From UMGS902 sp045580835 (GTDB taxonomy: Bacteria > Bacillota > Clostridia > Oscillospirales > CAG-272), in contig JAZNOM010000048.1 of the NCBI GenBank assembly GCA_045580835.1, positions 1 to 64,000 of the forward strand: a stretch of 64,000 nt of DNA, written 5' to 3'. Each line of letters begins with the position of its first letter. Within the stretch, counting starts at the first letter, position 1. Below are positions 53,107 to 60,759 of the stretch, one piece after another. The translations under genes and the position numbers were made by a program. The notes under the pieces are model-generated. The model did not search any database and was not told where the DNA came from. It saw only the letters and a list, made by a program, of their open reading frames with translations.

Positions 53107-53142
53107 ACACGATTATCTGTTTTTGGATAATCGTGTTTTTTT
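53107..53142 (+). terminator. Terminator after reverse rubrerythrin
   Basis: Hairpin ACACGATTATC / GATAATCGTGT followed by seven T residues. Confidence 0.85.
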
Positions 53143-53167
53143 GTATCTATTTATATTTTTTCGATAC

Positions 53168-53288
53168 GTGGGCAAACCGTGGGGAAAACGAGAATTTTTA
53201 TAAAGAATTAGTCTTTGCCCACGAAAATCCCGCAACCCCTTGTCAGTGCTGGGCTCACGAGCTCTCAAAATTTTCAAATGTGGGCAAA
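53168..53288. repeat. Three 9-base repeats before the integrase
   Basis: GTGGGCAAA occurs at 53168-53176 and 53280-53288 and inverted (TTTGCCCAC) at 53214-53222. Repeats like this upstream of a tyrosine integrase are candidate arm-type or excisionase binding sites of an attachment region. Confidence 0.45.
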
Positions 53289-53355
53289 TTTTTGCGCTAA
53301 AAATTAAGATTCCTGCTTTCAAATTGCTACAATGAAAAGTAAAGGAGGAAACTAA

Positions 53356-54543
53356 ATGAAAGGTAGCGTAAGAAAAAGAGGAGCAACTTGGTCATACCGT
53401 GTTGAATTGGGTGTTGTCCAAGGCAGAAGAAATCAAATTGAGAGAGGAGGTTATCAAACTAAAAAGGAAGCCGAAAAAGCTTTAAACGATGTTTTGTATC
53501 AATATAACAATACGGGTGATTATATTGAGAATAAGAAGATCACTTTTACCGAGGTGTACACAGAGTTTATAGAGAACGAGGCACCGGCAACAAGGGCATA
53601 TGCAACTATTGTCAGATATAAGTCACTGTATAACAATCACTTCAAGGATAGGTTTGGTCCCTATTATATGTATCAAATCACCGCAAATTCGATAAACGAC
53701 TTCTTGAATGAAAAGCGCACCTATTTAAGTGAGGAATTCGTCAAAGGGCTTTACAAATTTCTAAAGGTGCTTTTCGGATACGCACACAAAAGGCAATATA
53801 CAAAGAAAGATATTTTTGAAAGTGTCACCGCTCCGCCTGATCCCCGCCATATCGGCGAAATTCGAGCCTACAGCACAGAAGAACTTGCGTCAATGGAAGA
53901 ACGCTTACAAGGAACAAACGTCATCATTTCCTTTTATATCGCTCTCAACACTGGCATGCGTGAAAGTGAAATATTCGGGTTGCAGTGGAGTGATGTTGAT
54001 TTTGAAGCAAAGAAAATCAAAATACATAAGCAACTTTTATTTCAAGATAAAAAGTGGTGTTTTTGTCCTCTTAAAACAAAGAATGCCTACAGAAGTGTCA
54101 ATATTACCGATAGCTTCTGCGAATATCTAAAAAGCTTAAAAGAGCAGCAAGCAAAAAACAAAGTATTCTACGAGGACGGATATAAAAGAAACTTTGTAAC
54201 AGACCGCCTTGTACGCAACAAGGAAAAATTGCTTGAAATAACCGATTTTATCAATGTAAAACCAAACGGCGAGATGCTTACTACAAATAGCATCAAGTTT
54301 ATGGCAAATGTCATGAAGAACGAGCTTAACATACCGTTTAAATTTCATAATTTGAGGCACACATTTGCAACTGTTCTTGCAGAAAGCGGTATAAGCCCTA
54401 AGTATGTGCAGGAAACACTCGGACACGCAAAACTCGAATTCACTTTGCGCTACTATACACACATCACCGAAAAAATGGGCAGTGCCGCCAAAGAAGCCCT
54501 CGAAGGCTTAGTTAGTTTTAAAAGCAATAAGGAGAACGATTAG
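53356..54543 (+). CDS. Phage/ICE-type tyrosine integrase
   Basis: A 395-residue integrase. Residues 1-60 form an arm-DNA-binding domain (KGSVRKRGATWSYRVELG, GGYQTKKEAEKALND), 65-165 a SAM-like core-binding domain, and 175-380 the catalytic domain with Arg in NTGMRESEIFGLQW, Lys in PLKTKNAYRSVNI, HNLRHTFATVLAESG, and LGHAKLEFTLRYYTHI with the nucleophile Tyr. This is the architecture of integrases of phages and integrative elements in Firmicutes. AAAGGAGGAAACTAA precedes ATG. A toxin-like gene follows after one base. Confidence 0.94.
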   Translation: MKGSVRKRGATWSYRVELGVVQGRRNQIERGGYQTKKEAEKALNDVLYQYNNTGDYIENKKITFTEVYTEFIENEAPATRAYATIVRYKSLYNNHFKDRFGPYYMYQITANSINDFLNEKRTYLSEEFVKGLYKFLKVLFGYAHKRQYTKKDIFESVTAPPDPRHIGEIRAYSTEELASMEERLQGTNVIISFYIALNTGMRESEIFGLQWSDVDFEAKKIKIHKQLLFQDKKWCFCPLKTKNAYRSVNITDSFCEYLKSLKEQQAKNKVFYEDGYKRNFVTDRLVRNKEKLLEITDFINVKPNGEMLTTNSIKFMANVMKNELNIPFKFHNLRHTFATVLAESGISPKYVQETLGHAKLEFTLRYYTHITEKMGSAAKEALEGLVSFKSNKEND

Positions 54544-54544
54544 T

Positions 54545-54877
54545 ATGGATGAATTAGTTTATAACCGAGAATGCTTGGAGTTTATACACCAACGAGGTGG
54601 CAAGGTGTTTGAAAAGTTTGATCTTGTCGTAGGCGCTCTCGTGAGAAATGAAAAGCCAATTATTGACGCTTATGTAAAACATATTTCAAATAAAAAATAT
54701 AGTGATTTATACGAAATTTGCTTTCAAGTTTCAGGTAAACTGATAAGAATTCTATTTGCAAATGATGATGCAGAAAATGATATTATATTCTTGCATGCCT
54801 TCGAGAAAAACGATAAAAAGGATACCGACAAGGCATTAGAAATAGCATATAAGAGATTGAAAGCATATAAAACGTAA
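54545..54877 (+). CDS. RelE/HigB-like (Gp49-like) toxin
   Basis: A 110-residue protein. SDLYEICFQVSGKLIRILFA and DIIFLHAFEKNDKKDTDKALEIAYKRLKAYK match the RelE-superfamily Gp49/HigB core, an mRNA interferase fold. The usual partner, an HTH antitoxin gene, normally follows directly; here a hairpin and the promoter of an unrelated helicase follow, so the toxin looks unaccompanied. It starts one base after the integrase stop and is probably translationally coupled, with AAGGAGAAC in the integrase end as its ribosome binding site. Confidence 0.72.
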   Translation: MDELVYNRECLEFIHQRGGKVFEKFDLVVGALVRNEKPIIDAYVKHISNKKYSDLYEICFQVSGKLIRILFANDDAENDIIFLHAFEKNDKKDTDKALEIAYKRLKAYKT

Positions 54878-54882
54878 AAACA

Positions 54883-54916
54883 GCACAAGCAGGAGTGGTA
54901 ATACTCCTGCTTGTGC
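54883..54916. terminator. Hairpin after toxin gene
   Basis: A perfect 14-base-pair inverted repeat GCACAAGCAGGAGT / ACTCCTGCTTGTGC. The T tail is weak, so termination may be inefficient. Confidence 0.65.
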
Positions 54917-54974
54917 GTTATATAGGCCACTATACAGGCTTGCGTTTGGTTTGTACATTTTGCAAATTCAAAAG

Positions 54975-55003
54975 TTGCGAAATAACTTTCAATATGCTAT
55001 ACT
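54975..55003 (+). promoter_or_regulatory. Promoter of the helicase-nuclease gene
   Basis: TTGCGA, 17 bases, TATACT, 33 bases before ATG 55037. Confidence 0.6.
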
Positions 55004-55036
55004 TGTGTTAAGTATTCTATTAAATTGGAGAATGAA

Positions 55037-57763
55037 ATGCCAAATATCAATAACAATTTGATAATTATAAAAGGCGAAGATAAAACTGCGTCTATACGTA
55101 ATTTTGCTTTTGAACAACATAAGCCAGTTGTTTGGATTACATACAATAGTGGTAGACAGTATCCGTATAATACAGATGACGTTATTTTTTTAAAGAACCC
55201 AAATGTAACAGTAATAAAAGATCAAATCGTTTTAATAAATGGTGTTCCTAAGTCAGGTGTAACAATCGTGCAAGAATTTGAAATGTATTGCAGGTTGATT
55301 TTTAAGAACAATTATACCGAACTTTGCCGTGCAGCAGAAGTAAAAATAGTTGACTCTGCTTTGAGCAAGCCAGATTCAAAAAGCTGTTTCGAATACTTAA
55401 AGGAAATAGCATATCAAGTTGGATTGTACACACCGGACGGACACAATATTTTGGGTGCAAGATATTCTAAAATAGATTTTATCCGAGAAGACAGTATTTT
55501 AGCTTCATTTTTGAGCGGTGAACTTAAAGATAATTGCTATGCGAAAGATAAAACTGCAGTGTTTCCGTTTGGCTTCAATGTAAGCCAAAAAATGGCGGTA
55601 GACAATGCGTTGAATTACAAACTTAGTGTTATCGAAGGTCCTCCAGGTACAGGAAAAACACAAACAATTTTGAATATAATTGCGAATGCCATTATGCGTG
55701 GCGAAAGTGTGGCGGTGGTTTCCAGTAATAATTCCGCAACATCAAATGTATTACAAAAACTTCAAAAATACAATGTTGGATTTATTGCAGCACCTCTTGG
55801 TAGCAAGAAGAATAAAGAAGCATTTGTAGAAAATCAGTCGGCAGATTTGCCAGATATGACATCATGGAAACTTGACACGCTTGAATATTTACAAAAGATA
55901 CAGACATTGCATTCAGAAGCAAAAGCGCTTGATGATGCTTTGTTATTAAAAAACGAACTTTCAAAACTTTCACAAGAGAGTGAAACTGTTACGCTGGAGT
56001 CGGAACATTTTAGTGAGTACTTAAATAATTTTAATCTGATTTTTAAACCTTCATTTTATAAAGCAAAAGCATCCAGTATTCTTTTATTTGTCGCAGAATA
56101 CGATTTCAGTATGCAAGATGGCAGAAAGATCAATTTTTTAAAACGCGCAAAATGGCTTTTAAAATACGGAATAGTTAGTTCAAAGTTTCTAAAAGAACCA
56201 GCCGAAAAAGTTATTTCATATTGTTATAGTTTATATTATAAACGACGTTCTGAGGAGATCGCTAGGCGTATTACCAAGATAGAGAAAGAACTTGCTAAGT
56301 ATGATTTTCATAAGAAATTGGAAGAATACTCTGAGTTGTCTGCGGTTCTTTTTAGAGCTAAACTTCAAGAAAAATTCGAAGGCGTTCGTTCGCGATATTT
56401 GTATAGTCAAGATGACTTGTGGAAACATTCCGATCAGTTTATTAAAGACTATCCCGTTGTGCTAAGTACTACATATTCACTTAGAGCAAGTTTGTCAAAC
56501 CAATTTGTATATGACTATGTTATCATAGATGAGGCATCTCAAGTAGACTTGGCGACAGGAGCACTAGCGTTATCTTGTGCAAAAAAAGCGATCATTGTTG
56601 GTGATTTGAAACAGTTGCCTAATGTTGTCGATAATGCGCAAAAAAATGCTACAGATGAGATATTTTCAAGGCACAGACTTCCCGAAGTGTATCGATATTC
56701 AAACCATAGCTTGCTTTCTTCGATAACTGAAATGTTTGATGAAGTTCCGCAAGTTTTGCTAAAAGAGCATTATCGCTGTCATCCGGAGATTATTGGCTTT
56801 TGTAATCAACGTTTTTATAATAACGAATTGATCATCTTAACAGAGGCAAGGCAAGATCGGCAACCAATGATGGTTTATAAAACTGTAGCCGGGAACCACG
56901 CTAGAGGGCATATAAATCAGCGACAGATTGATGTAATAATGAATGAGGTTATTCCGCAGCAGAACTTGAATCTGAACGATGGCTCTGTTGGTATTGTTAC
57001 ACCGTACCGAGATCAAGCAGATGCTCTGCAAAGTGCATTTGCTGAAACAAGCGTAAAAGCGGATACTGCTGATAAATTTCAAGGGCAAGAACGTAGCGTA
57101 ATTATACTTTCGACCGTTGATAACCAGATTTCAGAATTTGCATCTGATCCTAATCGTTTGAATGTAGCCGTTTCTCGCGCTATTGATCAGTTTATAGTTG
57201 TAACTGATGGCAATGACAGCGATGGCACTTCAAATATTCACGAACTTATAGGATATATTAGATACAATAATCATGAAGTTATTGATAGCCAAGTATATTC
57301 GGTTTTCGACTATTTGTATAATAGTTATGCCAAAGAGCGTGAAAAGGTTCTCAAAAAATATGGACGTATATCTGATGTAGAGAGTGAAAATCTAATGTAT
57401 GCGGTCGTCCGTGATGTACTTGGAGAAGACCGCTTTTCAAAATACGGTGTGGTATCACACATTCCATTGCACATGATTCTTAATGATATGGAAAAACTCA
57501 CTCCTGAAGAACTTAAATTCGCGAGTAATCATTTAACACACGTGGATTTTATGATCTTTTCTAAACTTACACATCTGCCGGTGCTTGTAGTTGAAGTAGA
57601 TGGTTTTGCTTTTCATAAACGAAACGAGAAGCAACGTCAGCGAGACATAACTAAAGACACTATTTTAGAAAAATATAACATTCCTGTGCTGCGACTGAGT
57701 ACTGTGGAAAGTCAAGAAAAAGAACGATTGATAGAAGCGCTTTCAAAAACTATCGATTTATAA
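55037..57763 (+). CDS. SF1 helicase with C-terminal DUF2726/PD-(D/E)XK-like nuclease domain
   Basis: A 908-residue protein. After an N-terminal region of unknown fold (1-185) comes a UPF1/DNA2-like SF1 helicase: Q-like motif then Walker A EGPPGTGKTQTILN near 200, motif II VIIDEASQVDLATGAL near 498, GDLKQLPNV, KEHYRCHPEII, VGIVTPYRDQAD, DKFQGQERSVIIL and RLNVAVSRA. A coiled insertion (about 270-470) sits between motifs. Residues 790-905 hold HVDFMIF, LVVEVDGFAFHKR, RQRDITKDTIL and IPVLRLST, resembling DUF2726 or Vsr/PD-(D/E)XK nucleases (the Asp, the Glu-x-Asp and the trailing Lys). ATG 55037 with GGAG upstream is chosen over TTG 55025. A defence role is inferred from architecture and location. 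Confidence 0.82.
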   Translation: MPNINNNLIIIKGEDKTASIRNFAFEQHKPVVWITYNSGRQYPYNTDDVIFLKNPNVTVIKDQIVLINGVPKSGVTIVQEFEMYCRLIFKNNYTELCRAAEVKIVDSALSKPDSKSCFEYLKEIAYQVGLYTPDGHNILGARYSKIDFIREDSILASFLSGELKDNCYAKDKTAVFPFGFNVSQKMAVDNALNYKLSVIEGPPGTGKTQTILNIIANAIMRGESVAVVSSNNSATSNVLQKLQKYNVGFIAAPLGSKKNKEAFVENQSADLPDMTSWKLDTLEYLQKIQTLHSEAKALDDALLLKNELSKLSQESETVTLESEHFSEYLNNFNLIFKPSFYKAKASSILLFVAEYDFSMQDGRKINFLKRAKWLLKYGIVSSKFLKEPAEKVISYCYSLYYKRRSEEIARRITKIEKELAKYDFHKKLEEYSELSAVLFRAKLQEKFEGVRSRYLYSQDDLWKHSDQFIKDYPVVLSTTYSLRASLSNQFVYDYVIIDEASQVDLATGALALSCAKKAIIVGDLKQLPNVVDNAQKNATDEIFSRHRLPEVYRYSNHSLLSSITEMFDEVPQVLLKEHYRCHPEIIGFCNQRFYNNELIILTEARQDRQPMMVYKTVAGNHARGHINQRQIDVIMNEVIPQQNLNLNDGSVGIVTPYRDQADALQSAFAETSVKADTADKFQGQERSVIILSTVDNQISEFASDPNRLNVAVSRAIDQFIVVTDGNDSDGTSNIHELIGYIRYNNHEVIDSQVYSVFDYLYNSYAKEREKVLKKYGRISDVESENLMYAVVRDVLGEDRFSKYGVVSHIPLHMILNDMEKLTPEELKFASNHLTHVDFMIFSKLTHLPVLVVEVDGFAFHKRNEKQRQRDITKDTILEKYNIPVLRLSTVESQEKERLIEALSKTIDL

Positions 57764-57849
57764 AAAATGTAGAGAACATAGTATTAACAATTTTGTTACT
57801 GACGGTAAACATTTTAATCCGTTATAATTGTCGAATACGTCGTAAATGA

Positions 57850-58103
57850 AAAGGCAACTGTTTACGTTTTGACGACCTATTTGAAGCGCAGTATAGGTGT
57901 CTGTTTAATCTGGATAAGATGGAGAGAGTGTTACTTGCACTTTCTGACGGCAATGTAGATAATATTAAGGCATTTGAAAAGCATATTAAATACTAAATTC
58001 AGATTGTGAATTAATTGAAATTGATTATGAATTCTTTTATAATTGCTATAAAGATAGTTTTAGGAATAAACGCTTCGATCACAAAAGAAATATAACAAAC
58101 TAA
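57850..58103 (+). pseudogene. Decayed coding remnant, unrecognised
   Basis: An open stretch (FDDLFEAQYRCLFNLDKMER, then LLALSDGNVDNIKAFEKHIK) ends in a stop at 57994, and a shifted frame continues with plausible coding (SDCELIEIDYEFFYNCYKDS) to a stop at 58101. No start codon or ribosome binding site precedes it; an in-frame stop lies at 57847. I infer a frameshifted fragment of a lost gene. No family recognised. Confidence 0.4.
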
Positions 58104-58144
58104 TAGTTGTTTAACCAAAAGCCGAAAAGCAGTGAATAATAATC

Positions 58145-58180
58145 ATGCTGTCACAGGTTCGAGCCCGGCAGGGGGAGCCG
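58145..58180 (+). other. tRNA 3'-end-like fragment
   Basis: CACAGGTTCGAGCCCGGCA has the conserved GTTCGAGCC T-loop of tRNA genes and is followed by GGGGGAGCC like an acceptor strand; a terminator follows at once, as after a tRNA gene. The 5' half of a tRNA is absent upstream. It does not match tRNA-Leu of this window. It may be an attachment-site remnant of an integrated element. Confidence 0.4.
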
Positions 58181-58233
58181 AAAGAGACAAACGCTTTTTA
58201 TAATATAGTTATAATGATGTTTGTCTCTTTTTA
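58181..58233 (+). terminator. Terminator after tRNA-like fragment
   Basis: A 12-base-pair hairpin AAAGAGACAAAC / GTTTGTCTCTTT with a T tail. Confidence 0.75.
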
Positions 58234-58363
58234 TATGCAAATTTCATAGCATTTCTGTTTAATAATATACAGGATGAACAATCAGAATTGAAAGTCTAAG
58301 GGTAAGCAAGATATTCATAACATCATAATGGTAATGTTTAAAAATTTAATACTATAAATTATG

Positions 58364-58398
58364 AGCACATTTGAGTGAAATCAAGATGTGCTTTTATA
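58364..58398 (+). terminator. Terminator-like hairpin
   Basis: AGCACATTTGA / TCAAGATGTGCT with a one-base bulge, followed by TTTTATATTTT. The stretch 58234-58363 before it shows nothing coding. Confidence 0.6.
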
Positions 58399-58426
58399 TT
58401 TTTAAAATTATAAGGAGGAAGTTAAA

Positions 58427-58539
58427 ATGGTGGAATTGGATTTGTATGAATCAAGATTGTTCGGTAGGATTTGTTACGGTTTGGTAGAGATGAAAAAGGA
58501 TATGCTTATATCAAAGATAATGAAATTAATGTGGTTTGA
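58427..58539 (+). pseudogene. Serine-recombinase-like remnant, frameshifted
   Basis: ATAAGGAGGAAGTTAAA precedes ATG 58427, giving a 38-codon frame. A second frame from 58477 reads RFGRDEKGYAYIKDNEINVV before a stop, which resembles the YGYxRDEKGxxxIxxxEAxVV segment between the resolvase and recombinase domains of large serine recombinases. I read this as the leftover of a recombinase gene with an internal deletion and frameshift. The similarity is short. Confidence 0.4.
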
Positions 58540-58596
58540 ATGATTTATGATATATCCATTTTCGTATGATTTGCAAGAAGTTCTGAAATTCATATC

Positions 58597-58856
58597 TTAG
58601 ATATAAAATTCTATTTTTTGACCAGAATTAACCTCGATGCATTTAACAATATTTTTTATAAATGGTTCAAAATTATGATTCATATTTAATTCTCTTAATG
58701 TGTGCCAAATACTTATAGTTTTATCAAAAACATCCCTTGTCAACTTATCTTTTCCTAAAGGAGATTTAATTACCCTGCTGTGTAATTCTGCCGGAATATT
58801 CTGCAAGCTGTGACCATTGATAGATAGTATATATTTTTCACTGCTCTCATTGATAA
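58597..58856 (-). pseudogene. C-terminal remnant of an unrecognised gene
   Basis: An open frame of about 86 codons on the minus strand (ILSINGHSLQNIPAELHSRV, LTRDVFDKTISIWHTLRELN, FIKNIVKCIEVNSGQKIEFY) that lacks any credible start: only a TTG at 58806 without ribosome binding site. Its 5' side runs into the promoter of the caspase operon. It looks like the tail of a gene cut when the operon inserted. An alternative is a real 69-residue protein. Confidence 0.35.
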
Positions 58857-58878
58857 ATTAAGAAAAATATGGTATAAT
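58850..58878 (+). promoter_or_regulatory. Promoter of the caspase-TIR operon
   Basis: TTGATA, 17 bases, TATAAT, 34 bases before the caspase start codon. The first ribosome binding site is AAGGAGAATCCA. No further promoter is seen within the operon, whose genes are spaced 12, -4 and 15 bases. Confidence 0.8.
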
Positions 58879-58912
58879 GTAAAAAAATCTCAAGAAACGC
58901 AAGGAGAATCCA

Positions 58913-59881
58913 ATGAGAAAAGCCTTAGTTGTAGGAATTGATAATTATTCTTCTTGTCCACTAAATTGTTGTTGTAATGATGCAGATGATATGGCAAGGA
59001 TTTTATCTAATAATGGTGATGGTTCAGCTAATTTTGTAGTGAAGTTAGAAAAAGATGTTAGTAAGAAAGCGGATTTAAGGAGATTAATCGAAGAGTGTTT
59101 CTCAGGAAATTCAGATGTTGCGCTATTTTATTTTTCGGGACATGGGCATATAGATGCGGTGGGAGGATATCTTGTAACACCCGATTATAGTAAATATGAT
59201 TGTGGAGTATCGTTGCAGGATATATTGACTATTGCAAATAATTCAAAATGTAGAAATAAGATTATCATTTTAGATAGTTGCTATTCAGGATTTATGGGGG
59301 ATATCAATACAAGCGGTCAAAGCACAACTATAATTAATGAAGGTGTAACTATATTAACAGCAAGTCGTTCGACTGAAACATCTATAGAGGTCAATGGGCA
59401 TGGCTTATTTACGTCATTGTTGATAGAAGCTATGGAAGGTGGAGCAGCTGATATTACTGGGCACATAACTCCAGGTGGAATATATGCATACATAGATAAA
59501 GCATTAGGGCCTTGGGAACAAAGACCTGTGTTCAAAACAAATGTTACTAGATTTACATCATTGCGTAATGTAGTTCCAAGAGTAGATATGGCTGTTATCC
59601 GAAAAATATGCGACTATTTTAATAGGGAGGATGAAAGATTGCCGCTTAATTCATCTTTTGAACCAACTAATACTCCAAATGCAAAGCATGAAATTTTAGA
59701 ACCTTACGCAGATGAAAATAATGTAAGAATATTTTCGGATTTGCAAAAATTAGAAGGAATAGGATTAGTTGCTCCAGTTGAAGAAGAGCATATGTATTTT
59801 GCAGCAATGAATTCTAAATCATGTGAATTAACATCGATCGGAAAACAATATTGGCGACTAGTTAGTAAGAATTTAATATAA
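58913..59881 (+). CDS. Caspase-like (C14 family) protease, putative defence effector
   Basis: A 322-residue protein. Residues 1-225 are a caspase/metacaspase fold: KALVVGIDNYSS, NDADDMARIL, the catalytic His77 in FYFSGHGHID, and Cys123 in IIILDSCYSGF, followed by TILTASRSTETSIE and GLFTSLLIEAMEGGA. The dyad is intact. Residues 235-322 form a separate domain, predicted alpha/beta (VRIFSDLQKLEGIGLVAPVE, LTSIGKQYWRLVSKNL) like a winged helix; it could be the sensor or ligand-binding part. Such proteases kill or arrest infected cells by cleaving host proteins when signalled. It heads an operon with two TIR-type proteins, the arrangement of Thoeris variants with caspase-like effectors. A+T content is visibly higher than in core genes. 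Confidence 0.88.
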   Translation: MRKALVVGIDNYSSCPLNCCCNDADDMARILSNNGDGSANFVVKLEKDVSKKADLRRLIEECFSGNSDVALFYFSGHGHIDAVGGYLVTPDYSKYDCGVSLQDILTIANNSKCRNKIIILDSCYSGFMGDINTSGQSTTIINEGVTILTASRSTETSIEVNGHGLFTSLLIEAMEGGAADITGHITPGGIYAYIDKALGPWEQRPVFKTNVTRFTSLRNVVPRVDMAVIRKICDYFNREDERLPLNSSFEPTNTPNAKHEILEPYADENNVRIFSDLQKLEGIGLVAPVEEEHMYFAAMNSKSCELTSIGKQYWRLVSKNLI

Positions 59882-59893
59882 AGGAATTGTGCT

Positions 59894-60283
59894 ATGGCAA
59901 AGAAAAGAAGTTTTATAAGTTTTGATTATGATAATGATAGTGATTTGAAAGCGTTATTAGTAGGACAAGCAAGGAATTCAGACTCCCCATTTTCAATAGC
60001 CGATATGTCAATTAAACATAAAATTGAAAAAGATTGGAAAGATAATGCCAGAAAAAGAATAAAAGGCTGTGATGTTGTTATTGTTATATGCGGAACAAAG
60101 ACTCATTTAGCAACAGGCGTAGGCACCGAAATTAAAATAGCACAGGAAGAGGGAATACCATATTTTTTGCTTTGTGGAAGAAGCGATAAGAAATGTACCA
60201 AACCTAAAGAGGCAAAAAATGATGACAAAATGTATAGGTGGACATGGAATAATTTAAAACTACTTATTGGAGGTTCACGATGA
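59894..60283 (+). CDS. ThsB-type TIR-like (MTH538 fold) protein
   Basis: A 129-residue single-domain protein of the TIR-like family of Thoeris ThsB (PF08937 type). It begins with KKRSFISFDYDND (the family's beta-A strand), then SIADMSIK, IKGCDVVIVICGTKT and GVGTEIKIAQEEGIPYFLL, where Glu79 is the likely catalytic residue for NAD+ processing. In Thoeris, ThsB detects phage and makes a cyclic ADP-ribose isomer that activates the effector encoded beside it. Its stop overlaps the next start by 4 bases. GGAATTGTGCT precedes the ATG. Confidence 0.85.
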   Translation: MAKKRSFISFDYDNDSDLKALLVGQARNSDSPFSIADMSIKHKIEKDWKDNARKRIKGCDVVIVICGTKTHLATGVGTEIKIAQEEGIPYFLLCGRSDKKCTKPKEAKNDDKMYRWTWNNLKLLIGGSR

Positions 60284-60744
60284 AAATTTTTGTTTCGCAT
60301 AAAAGAGAAGATGCAATAATTGCAAATGCTATAGCTAATGAATTAAAACGGTTAGGAATTAGCTGCTATCTTGATTTATTGGATGCGGGCATGGTACTTA
60401 ATGGTAAAGCCCTTACAGAACATATAAAACGCAATTTGAACAATTGCACTGATATTATAGTTGTAATGTCTGAGAACACTAGATATTCACAATGGGTTCC
60501 TTTTGAGGTTGGTATGTCTGCACAGAAAGATATGCCAACAGCTACATATCTAAAGGAGGATGTGGATTTGCCAAGTTTTTTAAGCTACTGGCCCCGGTTG
60601 AAAAAACTTTCAGATATTCAGAAGTACGTATCAGCACGCAACGAAGTAAAAAGAGAGTATATACATAAATCCTTATTTGAAAGTGCTTCAGTAACTAGAT
60701 CACAAACTGACAGATTTTATGAGGTTTTGAAACAAAGACTGTAA
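60280..60744 (+). CDS. TIR-domain protein (TIR_2 type)
   Basis: A 154-residue protein with a canonical TIR domain: MKIFVSHKREDAIIANAIAN (beta-A and box 1), GISCYLDLLDAGMVLNGK, CTDIIVVMSENTRYSQWVPFEVGMSAQ with the NADase-type Glu76 after SQWVPF. A C-terminal helix (about 115-154) may mediate oligomerisation. It differs from the ThsB-like gene immediately upstream, so the operon has two distinct TIR-type subunits, consistent with multiple sensors for one effector. Overlap by ATGA shows translational coupling. Confidence 0.88.
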   Translation: MKIFVSHKREDAIIANAIANELKRLGISCYLDLLDAGMVLNGKALTEHIKRNLNNCTDIIVVMSENTRYSQWVPFEVGMSAQKDMPTATYLKEDVDLPSFLSYWPRLKKLSDIQKYVSARNEVKREYIHKSLFESASVTRSQTDRFYEVLKQRL

Positions 60745-60759
60745 AGAAAGGAAGACAAA

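Larger units (their letters stand above)
53041..53355 (+). other. Island boundary region upstream of integrase
   Basis: A 315-base gap without genes. It contains the terminator at 53107-53142 and three copies of a 9-base motif described separately. The sharp change from housekeeping DNA to an integrase makes this the likely left end of a mobile island; no flanking duplicate was found in the window. Confidence 0.5.
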
